Below the pieces are notes generated by a model. The model ran no database searches. It was not told the DNA's origin and worked only from the letters and a program-made list of their open reading frames with translations. A stretch of DNA of 64,000 bases. It comes from JAYEPK01 sp048569615. GTDB taxonomy: Archaea; Thermoplasmatota; Penumbrarchaeia; Penumbrarchaeales; Penumbrarchaeaceae. Both the position numbers and the translations under genes were made by a program. Shown in pieces: positions 27,286-35,945 of this stretch. The first letter of the stretch is position 1, and each line of letters starts with the position of its first letter. Location: contig JBLIRK010000001.1 in assembly GCA_048569615.1 (NCBI GenBank), forward strand, positions 117,179 through 181,178. Direction: 5' to 3'.

Positions 27286-28827
27286 CTAAGGCTTTGACGG
27301 CCTCTCGGATGCTCCTTCCGGTCCGTTTATCGTCCTTATCAATTCATCGACAACCTTGGCCAGGGATGAGGAATGAAGGTCGAGCCAGTGGGTGGAGCTT
27401 ATGAAGTACTCCATATCCTCCGAAGGAATTACATCCTCGACCCTGACAGGTATTATCCTGACTCCGCGGCTCACTGCCCTCTCAACCTCCCTTTGAACCT
27501 GGGGAGACGAATCCGCCTTTTTGGAATATACCAGCACCATGATCCTGCAGGATTTGATGGCCTTGATGATGCATTTGCCATAGTTCATGCCCGGGACCAC
27601 GTCCCTGGGAGCTATCCAGCATTCAAGACCACCGCTCTCCAAGGCGTCCGAGATCCTGTGGGCTATCTTCTTGTCGCTGGATGTGTAGCTTACGAATACC
27701 TTACCCTTGAAGTTCGGGTCCTCCCTGTAATAATTGTAAACTTCCTGACCCTTCCTGAGAAGCAGATAAAGGAATATCACTATCGACACCAGTATGTATA
27801 TGGTGACGATGCTAAGGGCGATCAACCGTGGTATGTCAAGTTCATCTTCCATATTCTCGATCTCCGCCGTCCTTGTAAGGGATCTGTTCCAGTTGCCGTT
27901 ATGGTCCGACACCTGGACGATGTAATTCAGCTTCTCATATCCTTTGTCAGGTATGCTGATGTCGATCTCAACCGGACCCTGTCCGATCTGGTCCGAAGTT
28001 ATGTTGAACAACTTACCCTCATCGAACCAGTAAACAACGGATATCTTTGATACTCCAATATTATCACCAAATGTGATATTTATTGCGTAAGGTCGATTCA
28101 TGAACGCCCTGGATGTGGAATTGATAAAATAGATCGACGGAGGGACATTGTCCTCGACGATGACATTTTTTAAAGGTGTCGTGAGCCAGTTGCCGGAGCC
28201 ATCGGACGCGTGGAAAATGTATCTGACATCCTCGCTGCAGCCGATGGGGATCATAAGAGACCATGAATATGCTCCGGTCTTGACGATGGATGAATTGCAG
28301 CGGGCCCCCTCACCGAACCAGTATTCCACCGAAGCCGACATGATGCCTATGTTGTCGCTGGGTACCATCATAAAATTCAGAGTATCTCCGGTCCCGATCT
28401 CGGATGGGGTCAGATCCATCTCCAACACAGGTGGATCGTTGTCTCTGACAATCACCTCCTTGATATCGGTGTGGGCCCAGTTGCCCGAGGTATCAACCGC
28501 ATGGAAGATGTAGTTGAGATTAAGGACGGACCCGGACAGAAGATCGATCGTTCCCGTGAAAATCATTAATCCTTCCATTGATATATTTGTCGATCTTCCC
28601 GAACCATACCAGTACTCGACATAGACATCATCCAGTCCCTCATTGTCTTCCACTGGTATGGCAAACGTGAATGGATCACCGGTGGTTCCGAAATCAGGTG
28701 TGGCGTCTTCTCCAAAGACAGGGGGAGCCGTATCGGCAGCGAGGTTGAAACCGGCCATTTTTATTAGGAGGATCATTAGGGATAGAATCAACATTATCCT
28801 GAAGGTGGAATTCAAATTTCGCCCCAT
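27286..28827 (-). CDS. Transmembrane TIR-domain receptor-like protein with exported Ig-like repeats
   Basis: This is a 513-residue single-pass protein. The ATG at 28827 is preceded by AGGGTGA on the minus strand. A signal helix (about 10-28) is followed by three exported repeats of about 95 residues, each containing 'D--G-----v-YW-g' and 'l-YifhasD--GNW', an Ig-like pattern. One membrane helix (about 335-357) leads to a cytoplasmic TIR domain (about 377-495) with 'VFVSYTSSDKKIA', 'CWIAPRDVVPGMNY' and a 'SPQVQREVERAV' helix whose Glu (about E447) sits where TIR NAD-hydrolases keep their catalytic Glu. TIR domains are known from NAD-cleaving immune and scaffold proteins. Signalling from outside to a cytosolic TIR is inferred from layout; no partner gene is evident beside it. 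Confidence 0.88.
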   Translation of the reverse strand: MGRNLNSTFRIMLILSLMILLIKMAGFNLAADTAPPVFGEDATPDFGTTGDPFTFAIPVEDNEGLDDVYVEYWYGSGRSTNISMEGLMIFTGTIDLLSGSVLNLNYIFHAVDTSGNWAHTDIKEVIVRDNDPPVLEMDLTPSEIGTGDTLNFMMVPSDNIGIMSASVEYWFGEGARCNSSIVKTGAYSWSLMIPIGCSEDVRYIFHASDGSGNWLTTPLKNVIVEDNVPPSIYFINSTSRAFMNRPYAINITFGDNIGVSKISVVYWFDEGKLFNITSDQIGQGPVEIDISIPDKGYEKLNYIVQVSDHNGNWNRSLTRTAEIENMEDELDIPRLIALSIVTIYILVSIVIFLYLLLRKGQEVYNYYREDPNFKGKVFVSYTSSDKKIAHRISDALESGGLECWIAPRDVVPGMNYGKCIIKAIKSCRIMVLVYSKKADSSPQVQREVERAVSRGVRIIPVRVEDVIPSEDMEYFISSTHWLDLHSSSLAKVVDELIRTINGPEGASERPSKP

Positions 28828-28981
28828 CAATTCACCCTGATCTCGGACCAAGTTCGATTGTCCAAGTTCTTATTTAACTCTTTTTACCATTGTGAATTTT
28901 CATCAAATAACCGAATCATTTTCATTTTCAGGCATCATAAATAAGAGCCCCAAATTGTTCTGAGCAAAACATATAGGAGCA

Positions 28982-29539
28982 ATGCAAATGATACTTTCGA
29001 ACGACGAGATGGTTTTGTGGACCGGTTTCTCCCATATGGTCATAGGCGGGGACATAACCGGAGGTGAGCTGATCATCACCAACAAGAGGCTCTGTTTCGT
29101 GACCGAGGAGCAGAAGAAGTCGATCTTTTCAAACCGGAAGCTGTCGGACCTGTGGGAGCTCGATGTCTGGAAGATTATGGATATCGAACTCATTGACACG
29201 AACAGCTTCAAAGAGCCTGTCCTCAGGTTCAGGTACAAGGAAGGGGAAACATACTTCACATTTCCGAAGCTCGAACCCAGACCCACACTGGCTGCAGTCA
29301 TAGTGATAATCAACCACGCGAGGCTGATAAACAAGAACATCTCACTCCTCAGGAGCATAAACGACGGTCTCGCTCAGGGCAGTCTGAAGGTCGGAGAGAG
29401 GCTCCCGAAACTCGTCATCGACCAGCCAATGAGAACGGACCAGACGTGCCACCAGTGTGCCAAGGACATGCTCGAGAGCGAAAGCGACCTGCTTTCAAAT
29501 GAGATAAAGGAATGCCTCGTCTGCGGTTCCGATGAATGA
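28982..29539 (+). CDS. GRAM/PH-like protein with C-terminal zinc ribbon
   Basis: This 185-residue cytoplasmic protein has unknown function. The ATG at 28982 follows TAGGAG. Residues about 5-120 form a beta-rich segment ('GGELIITNKRLCFVTEE', 'LWELDVWKIMDIELID', 'FRYKEGETYFTF') that matches the pattern of bacterial PH/GRAM-like domains, which bind lipids or proteins. The C-terminus has two CxxC pairs (TCHQCAK and ECLVCGS, about 27 residues apart), a probable zinc ribbon. It is transcribed alone, divergent from the TIR gene with about 150 bases between the start codons, so shared regulation with it is possible but not shown. Confidence 0.68.
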   Translation: MQMILSNDEMVLWTGFSHMVIGGDITGGELIITNKRLCFVTEEQKKSIFSNRKLSDLWELDVWKIMDIELIDTNSFKEPVLRFRYKEGETYFTFPKLEPRPTLAAVIVIINHARLINKNISLLRSINDGLAQGSLKVGERLPKLVIDQPMRTDQTCHQCAKDMLESESDLLSNEIKECLVCGSDE

Positions 29540-29594
29540 CCCGATTGAATTTATTAATTGAATAATCGGATCTTCCAGCAGCAATAAAATGACC

Positions 29595-32510
29595 TCACAT
29601 CCGCTCTGGGGGATCCTTTTCCTGTCTTTCCCTCCTGAGAACGATACGTGCAAATTCATTCTGGAATTGCGAGGGCATGTCGTTCAACCTCTGAAAACCG
29701 GCGATTCCCGCATCCCTGCTGCCGACAATGAACCTGTTCAGCCTCGTATCCTTTCCGGCCGACCACCTGACGTAGAACTTGAACAGCTCCACCACCGGAA
29801 TTATCATGAGACCGAAGACGACCGAGAAAAGGTACTGGGCGGGCGTCAGGGCAATCAGGTCCATTCCCCTTCCAACATCGGCGATGTACATTAAGAATGT
29901 CAGGGCCCCCACCGGCACGAGCGCAAGCAATACCGGGAGCAGAAGGCTCTTTTCCCTCAGCTGATCGATGAGGGAGTCCTTGATGGACAGGCTGTTGAAG
30001 AGGTTGAAACACTCCCCCCAGACCATGAAGGTAAGTATCATCGTTTGGATGGTTGCAAGCCTTTCATCCTCTATCCCTGCATCCACCCAACCTTTATCCA
30101 GAATGATGAACATCCCAAGCCCGATAATGGCCATGGCAGCGATCATGACGATGAGCTCTCCGAGTACCTTGGGGGACACTATACCTTCCTTAGCATCCCT
30201 GGGGGGCTCACGCATCACGCCGGGAGTGGTCTTGTCAAGAACCAGTGCTGCCACCGGGAAAAGATGGGTTGAGAAATAGAGGAACAGGAGCTGCTTCTCC
30301 GTCATCATCTGCTCGACGAAGAGGAGCGAGCCGAGGAACATCACCGAGAGCTCGGATATGTTGGTGTATATTTGATAGGTTATGCTCTTCCTTATGTTGT
30401 CGAATATCTGCCTGCCCCTGTGAACAGCGGTAACAAGCGTGGCAAAATTATCATCCGAAAGTATGATCTGGGAAGCCTCCTTTGCAACATCCACACCGCT
30501 CCTTCCCATGGCCACCCCGACATCGGCGTTCTTCAGGGCAGCTGCATCGTTCATACCATCCCCCGTCATAGCGATTATCTGGCCGCTCCCCCTGTAGGCC
30601 TTGACGATATCCACTTTCTGATCGGGGGAGACCCTGCAGAATACGGCCACATCCCCGAGTTCCTCGGGGTCCACGGGCAGATCGCTTCCTTCAAGCACCC
30701 TTTCCCCTTTTCGCAGGACGCCCAGATCGCTTGCGATCGCGGTTGCGGTTCCCCTGCTGTCCCCCGTTATCATCACGACCCTGATACCGGCTTGATGGCA
30801 TTTGACCACGGCTTCCCTGACACCCGGCTTCGGAGGATCTATCATTCCCATGAATCCAAGAAGTATCATCCTTTCCTCGATCTGGTCATCCGTCAGCTTC
30901 CCGAGGTCATCACCCTTTTCGAACTCCCTGTAAGCTGCAGCAAGGGTTCTCTGGGCATTTGAATTAACCATTGCATTCGCCCTGGATACATGCTCTTTCA
31001 AGTTCCGGTCGAGGGGCACGATTCGACCCTTCCAAACGATCCTGTCGCACCTGTCGAGGATTACCTCGAAACCGCCCTTGCTGAAAGCCGTAACTCCGAT
31101 TCCATCCGCGAAGACCTTGGTCATCATCTTTCGTCTGGAGTCGAAGGGGATCTCACGGGCAGCTTTGATCTCCCCGACTTGATCACGGAGCCCCACTTTC
31201 ATACCCAGCGTCTTCAGTGCACCTTCCGTGGGATCGCCGAGAACCTTCCAGCCATTTTCATCCCTCACAACCTTGGCATCATTGTTCCTGAAACATGAAG
31301 TTATCATCAGGTGGAGAGTGCTCCCCTTTCCAACATCGATCTCCATTTCTCTGTAATGGACCTTCCCCTCGGGACCGTAGCCTGATCCGGACACACTGTA
31401 GAACTTACCGTCATGGAAGAGGGTCTTGACGGTCATGGCGTTCTGAGTCATCGTACCGGTCTTATCTGAACATATCACGCTCACCCTTCCGAGTCCTTCG
31501 ATGGAAGCTATCCTGCGGACGATTGCATTCTCCTTCACCAGATAGACCATGCCCCTTGCCATCACCGAGGTGGTTATGATGGGAAAGCTCCACGGCACCG
31601 CCACAACAGCCAGGATGACGGCGTTGACAAGTTCCTCCAGAATGGAATCCATGTTCAGTTCGTTGTCGATCCATAGGCGTAGAAGCTGAATCATTATCAG
31701 GGCGATCACAAGTACGAACATTATGAAGGAGAGTGTTTTTGCCAGCTGGCTCATCTTTCTTTGAAGTGGTATCTGCGGCTCGGGGGCTTCCTCGATGCGC
31801 TTTGCGATCTTTCCCAGCTGGGTGTCGAGACCCACCGAACTTACTGCACCCTCTCCAGCTCCTCTCGTGACAACCGTGGACATGAACGCCATGTTACTCA
31901 GTTCATGGATCGAACTTGTCCCAACTTCGATGGGGGAGGACGTCTTGTCCACTCCGACCGATTCCCCGGTGAGAGAGGACTCGTCGATCGTGAGGTGGTC
32001 GCACCTTACTATTCTCACATCGGACGGAATCCTGTCCCCCTCACCTAACCTGACTACATCTCCGACAACTACCTCCGTGGTCGGAACCTCGGTCCATCTA
32101 CCATCCCTCTTGACCTTCGCCTTGGCTGCGGCTATCTTCCTGAGGGCTTCCAGCGAGCGCTCGGCCGAGTAAAGCTGGATAATTATCAGGACCCAGCTTA
32201 GCATGATGACCCCGACGATCGCTGCGGAAGTGCTGAAGGAGGTCGATTCGTTATCCGGGAAGATCAGAGCCAGTACCGCCAGCACCGCGGCAATTCCCAG
32301 GAGGAGAATGATCACGAAGTCGAATATCTGGGGAGCGACCCTCTTGAAGAACGACTGCCTTACCCTCGGGATCTCGTTGGGACCGTCCCTCTTGAGCCTT
32401 CTTCGGGCCTCCTCCGAGCTCAGTCCTTCAATGGAGGTTTCCAGGAGAAGGAGGACGTCCTCTGCGGGCCTGGAATAGATCTCCGTTTTAACTTCCCTGT
32501 CCTCCGGCAA
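29595..32510 (-). CDS. P-type cation-transporting ATPase (type II/III-like) with altered M4 motif
   Basis: This 971-residue ion pump has the full P-type core: 'LTGESVG' in the actuator domain, the phosphorylated Asp in 'ICSDKTGTMTQN' (about D349), 'KGGFEVILDRCD' in the nucleotide domain, 'ITGDSRGTA' and 'TGDGMNDAAALKNADVGVAMG'. About ten membrane helices are predicted and an N-terminal 'cation ATPase N' region is present (about 12-75). In helix M4 the motif that is PEGLP in calcium pumps reads PWSFP (306-310), so the acidic ligand of calcium pumps is missing while both prolines remain; the transported ion cannot be called. The start is TTG 32510 with GGGGGAG upstream. Confidence 0.92.
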   Translation of the reverse strand: MPEDREVKTEIYSRPAEDVLLLLETSIEGLSSEEARRRLKRDGPNEIPRVRQSFFKRVAPQIFDFVIILLLGIAAVLAVLALIFPDNESTSFSTSAAIVGVIMLSWVLIIIQLYSAERSLEALRKIAAAKAKVKRDGRWTEVPTTEVVVGDVVRLGEGDRIPSDVRIVRCDHLTIDESSLTGESVGVDKTSSPIEVGTSSIHELSNMAFMSTVVTRGAGEGAVSSVGLDTQLGKIAKRIEEAPEPQIPLQRKMSQLAKTLSFIMFVLVIALIMIQLLRLWIDNELNMDSILEELVNAVILAVVAVPWSFPIITTSVMARGMVYLVKENAIVRRIASIEGLGRVSVICSDKTGTMTQNAMTVKTLFHDGKFYSVSGSGYGPEGKVHYREMEIDVGKGSTLHLMITSCFRNNDAKVVRDENGWKVLGDPTEGALKTLGMKVGLRDQVGEIKAAREIPFDSRRKMMTKVFADGIGVTAFSKGGFEVILDRCDRIVWKGRIVPLDRNLKEHVSRANAMVNSNAQRTLAAAYREFEKGDDLGKLTDDQIEERMILLGFMGMIDPPKPGVREAVVKCHQAGIRVVMITGDSRGTATAIASDLGVLRKGERVLEGSDLPVDPEELGDVAVFCRVSPDQKVDIVKAYRGSGQIIAMTGDGMNDAAALKNADVGVAMGRSGVDVAKEASQIILSDDNFATLVTAVHRGRQIFDNIRKSITYQIYTNISELSVMFLGSLLFVEQMMTEKQLLFLYFSTHLFPVAALVLDKTTPGVMREPPRDAKEGIVSPKVLGELIVMIAAMAIIGLGMFIILDKGWVDAGIEDERLATIQTMILTFMVWGECFNLFNSLSIKDSLIDQLREKSLLLPVLLALVPVGALTFLMYIADVGRGMDLIALTPAQYLFSVVFGLMIIPVVELFKFYVRWSAGKDTRLNRFIVGSRDAGIAGFQRLNDMPSQFQNEFARIVLRRERQEKDPPERM

Positions 32511-32641
32511 TCGGCTCCCCCATCAGCTGAAAGGCCCTATGGCTCAGCTCTAATCCAATCCCTCAATTGATATTAGGATTTTCCTGATGGGGAATGTTTT
32601 TCAGAGGAAACCGTTATCAGGCTCTCCGTGATTGGGGGGCC

Positions 32642-33028
32642 ATGACATTCGCCCACGTATCGATCCGCGCATCGGATATTGACAGATCCATTAAATTCTA
32701 TTCTGAGTTCCTGGGGATGGAGATGATAAGGAGAAAAGCGATCCCCCAGAACAGGGCTGAAATAGCTTTCCTGAAGGACCCGGAAGGGGAATTCTCCCTT
32801 GAGCTCACACATTACGACGACCAGAAGGATTACCGGCAGGCCGACTACATGAAGAGGACATTCGACCATCTGGCATTCCGGATTGATGACCTGAGAGGTC
32901 TGGTGGAAAAGGTAAAAGAAGCGGGCTTCAACGTGACCGATGAGCCATTCGAACTTTCACCCGGACATTGGCTCGCATTCATCGAAGATCCCGACGGGTC
33001 CCTGATAGAGCTCATCCAGAACCAATGA
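32642..33028 (+). CDS. Glyoxalase I/VOC-superfamily metalloprotein
   Basis: This 128-residue protein has two beta-alpha-beta-beta-beta modules of the vicinal oxygen chelate fold. The expected metal ligands are all present: His about 5 (FAHVSIR), Glu about 54 (SLELTHY), His about 76 (FDHLAFR) and Glu about 123 (LIELIQ), the H-E-H-E set of lactoylglutathione lyase. The ATG at 32642 follows GGGGGG; a longer frame from 32594 lacks support. Methylglyoxal detoxification is the usual role of this subgroup, but in an archaeon the thiol cofactor would be uncertain. It converges on the wHTH sensor gene with a 21-base gap. Confidence 0.84.
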   Translation: MTFAHVSIRASDIDRSIKFYSEFLGMEMIRRKAIPQNRAEIAFLKDPEGEFSLELTHYDDQKDYRQADYMKRTFDHLAFRIDDLRGLVEKVKEAGFNVTDEPFELSPGHWLAFIEDPDGSLIELIQNQ

Positions 33029-33049
33029 TCGTACTTCCCGTCAGAGACC

Positions 33050-35887
33050 TCACGAAACGACATAGTCCGTTCCCGTGTTCGTGATAAAACAATGGGTCTC
33101 CCTTCCATCCCTTTCGAGTGATATCAGACCGATATCCTTCAATATCCTCACATGGTAATTCACGACCATCTTGTTCTTTCCCACTTCCTTGGATATCTGG
33201 GTCTGGGATATGCCCGGATCCTTCTTTATTATGAACAGGATCATTTCCTGGAGTGAGTTCAGGTCCAGCTTGTACTCTATCCTTTCGTCGTATAGATAGA
33301 ACCTCCTGTATTTTCCATCCTGAACGGATTTTATGACCTGATGCTTCTCAAGAAGGTTAAGATGATGGGAAAGACTTCCCACTGCTAGGTCGAGACTTTT
33401 TTGTATGGCCATGAAATGGATTCCGGATTTCTTGCGAACAAGATCGAATATCATCTTCCTTCTCACATTGTCCAGCAGGTTCTTTTCCCTTACCCTCATG
33501 TGAATGTAGAATGCAAGAATGCAGATGATTGAGACCATTACCAGGAATCCTATTGCAATGAAGACGGCAATTTGCAGTCCGGTCACATTCTCATCATCAT
33601 CGGGTCGATAGGGTGAATGTTGGGCGGTTATCTCGATCCGCAAGGTATATGATATCGATGTACCTGCTTTGTCCGTCACCGTCAGTGTGATGTTGTGGAA
33701 TCCAACGGACAGGTTGGAAACGCAGAGGACGGGACCCGATCCGATTTCTCCATCAAGGTCCGAGATCCATGAGAATGTTAGCTCCTCCTCTTCATCGAAA
33801 TTTAAATCCATGTCGTTGGCGGTTGCAATTAGAAATAGTTCGTAACCCTGTGTGAAAACGAAATTTCCCGTGCTGGAGATGACCTTGGTGATCTCGGGAG
33901 GATCGTTTACATTCCCAACTTCCAGGGTGACATTGATGCCCTGATCGTATGACGAACCATAACTATCCACCACATTCAATCTGAAGTGGTGCAATCCCAC
34001 ATCTTCCTGTCCGGGGTGGAAGGAGACGATGCCTGAATAGGGATCTATAATTATCCTTTCATTATCCGATTTCAGGATATACGACAGGGAATCGGGAAGT
34101 CCGATGTTGATATCCTCATCATCGGCTAACAGGGTGAAATTGAACCATTCATCTTCCAGGGCGCCGTTTTCCCCCGTGAACTCGATCACACCATTGTCGA
34201 TCGAATATTCCTTCCCTTCCAAACGGTATGCAACGATCTTCGGGCCGTCGTTAACGTTCTCTACCATTATATTGATCGATATGTTGTCACTCCCCCCCAT
34301 ACCGTCCAGTACCTGGAGTCCCCACCGGAGCCATCCGACCTGATGGTTCCCAGGAGTGAACGATATCAACGCAGAATATGCGTCCAATTTGGTAACTGAA
34401 GCATAGGTCACATTGAGAAGAAAATCCAGGACGTCACCGGCCCCGGTCCCAATATCCACATCCTCCGCAACCACCTTGATAGAGTATTCCTTATCCTGGA
34501 TAGCTGCTTCCTCTCCTTCGAAGAATACTGCATCCTTATCCGAAACCCATTCGGTCCCGATCCTTGATATCACGGGAGCGTCATTTACAGGAAGAACCTC
34601 GACCTGGAAAAGATTGCTTGTGGTTTCCCTGATGTCCTCCCTGCCCGAAGGTCCGATCACTCCCTTATCCACGGCCTTCACCTGAAATTCCAATACACCG
34701 TACCAATCCTCCTCCACCTTGGTGAAATCCAATTTGCTTCCGTTCAATTCGCAGTAAAGCCGGGACACCTCCTCCTGGTGGACTATCTCGAAAGTGAGGT
34801 TCCCGTCATCGTAATCATCCGTGAAATGCTCTTCCAGGTCTATCAATCCAGGTGCAAAGTATTGGTCCTCGCTCAGCCAGTACCTGTTGTCGGGGATGCC
34901 GCCGTCAAGCAAACGAGGCGCCGTGTTGTCATACCTGACATACGGACCAGAGACGTTCCCCTCCGCAGGCCATATGATGGAGCTCGTACCGTCGGAGAAA
35001 AGGAAATGGAACGAGTGCACACCTTCTGCGATCCTCAGGGATCTGTAAAATGCTTCATTACCATTGTAATCCATCCCCGTCCCGTAAAGCTGATAGATGT
35101 TTCCATCAAGAACAAGGTCGTGAACGGTGGGCTTATCCAGATTCATATCCCTGTAATTAATCGAAAAATTATACCAGTCGTCCGGCTCACCGACCAAGGG
35201 GTCCACAGTTCCTCCGGAGAGCTCGGGAGGATGATCGATCGGAGTGGGATCTTCCCAAAGATCGGTGGAATATATCTTTCCCCAGGATGAAGGCTGCAAC
35301 ATGGATGAACTTGACGGCCATAAACAATCCAGGAATGTCGTCCTCAGCATTATCGCCATTCCGACGGTCTTGTTCTGACCGGGCGATATTCCAAGCTTGT
35401 CGCAATCTATCCTGATCTCCCTGAAATAGACCCACCCCAGATTCGCATCCCATCCGCCGACAGTGGAGAAGTCCCAACCGGACCCGGTCCCTTTCATCTC
35501 CAATTTGTCGTTTGAGACATGAAGCTGGAAATCATCGGTCTGTGGTAGGTCACCTTCGTTATTGTCGACATCGAATGAGATGTCGCAAATGGTTTCCTGG
35601 TAATATTCAAAAGCAAGGAAAAGATAGTTCCCGTCCTGTTTGTAATGGATCGACCAATTCCCACCGTCGAACAAGATGGATAGCTTTCCCGCATCGGCCC
35701 ATTCACTTCCGGTTTTACTACCATCCAGTGTTACAGGATTGTCTCCGAACCCTATGTCCATTTCTTCTGGGGGGCCTCTCTTGGGATCGTTGACAGGATC
35801 GCCTTGGTCCAAGGATTTCCCGAAGGGAAAGGAGTTCACTGCAAGGAAGATGCAGAACGCCATACACATCAACTTCTTCCCTTTCAT
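33050..35887 (-). CDS. Membrane-tethered transcription regulator: exported CBM9/cadherin-like sensor with two cytoplasmic winged-helix domains
   Basis: This is a 945-residue protein. The ATG at 35887 has GGAGGAAG upstream on the minus strand. A signal peptide (about 1-25) leads to a CBM9/DOMON-like beta domain (about 45-215; 'VTLDGSKTGSEWADAG', 'FDVDNNEG', 'DDFQLHVSN'), an Ig-like segment, then cadherin/dystroglycan-like repeats with 'VENVNDGPKI' and 'VGNVNDPPEI' junctions. After one helix (about 772-798) come two winged helix-turn-helix domains: an ArsR-like one (about 803-868, 'SLSHHLNLLEKHQVI') and a second (about 874-940, 'VVNYHVRILKDIGLI'). The layout implies a one-component receptor that regulates DNA directly from the membrane. 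Ligand and targets are unknown. It is the last gene of a three-paralogue operon. Confidence 0.87.
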   Translation of the reverse strand: MKGKKLMCMAFCIFLAVNSFPFGKSLDQGDPVNDPKRGPPEEMDIGFGDNPVTLDGSKTGSEWADAGKLSILFDGGNWSIHYKQDGNYLFLAFEYYQETICDISFDVDNNEGDLPQTDDFQLHVSNDKLEMKGTGSGWDFSTVGGWDANLGWVYFREIRIDCDKLGISPGQNKTVGMAIMLRTTFLDCLWPSSSSMLQPSSWGKIYSTDLWEDPTPIDHPPELSGGTVDPLVGEPDDWYNFSINYRDMNLDKPTVHDLVLDGNIYQLYGTGMDYNGNEAFYRSLRIAEGVHSFHFLFSDGTSSIIWPAEGNVSGPYVRYDNTAPRLLDGGIPDNRYWLSEDQYFAPGLIDLEEHFTDDYDDGNLTFEIVHQEEVSRLYCELNGSKLDFTKVEEDWYGVLEFQVKAVDKGVIGPSGREDIRETTSNLFQVEVLPVNDAPVISRIGTEWVSDKDAVFFEGEEAAIQDKEYSIKVVAEDVDIGTGAGDVLDFLLNVTYASVTKLDAYSALISFTPGNHQVGWLRWGLQVLDGMGGSDNISINIMVENVNDGPKIVAYRLEGKEYSIDNGVIEFTGENGALEDEWFNFTLLADDEDINIGLPDSLSYILKSDNERIIIDPYSGIVSFHPGQEDVGLHHFRLNVVDSYGSSYDQGINVTLEVGNVNDPPEITKVISSTGNFVFTQGYELFLIATANDMDLNFDEEEELTFSWISDLDGEIGSGPVLCVSNLSVGFHNITLTVTDKAGTSISYTLRIEITAQHSPYRPDDDENVTGLQIAVFIAIGFLVMVSIICILAFYIHMRVREKNLLDNVRRKMIFDLVRKKSGIHFMAIQKSLDLAVGSLSHHLNLLEKHQVIKSVQDGKYRRFYLYDERIEYKLDLNSLQEMILFIIKKDPGISQTQISKEVGKNKMVVNYHVRILKDIGLISLERDGRETHCFITNTGTDYVVS

Positions 35888-35945
35888 GGATGATCTTCCT
35901 CCGTCGTGTTCATGGTTATTCCTTCAATTTCAATTTTATCATTCA

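Noticed and set aside
29540..29594. CCGATT...AATCGG inverted repeat between two convergent genes
   Set aside because: Only six-base arms with a long AT-rich loop and no T tract; too weak to call a terminator.
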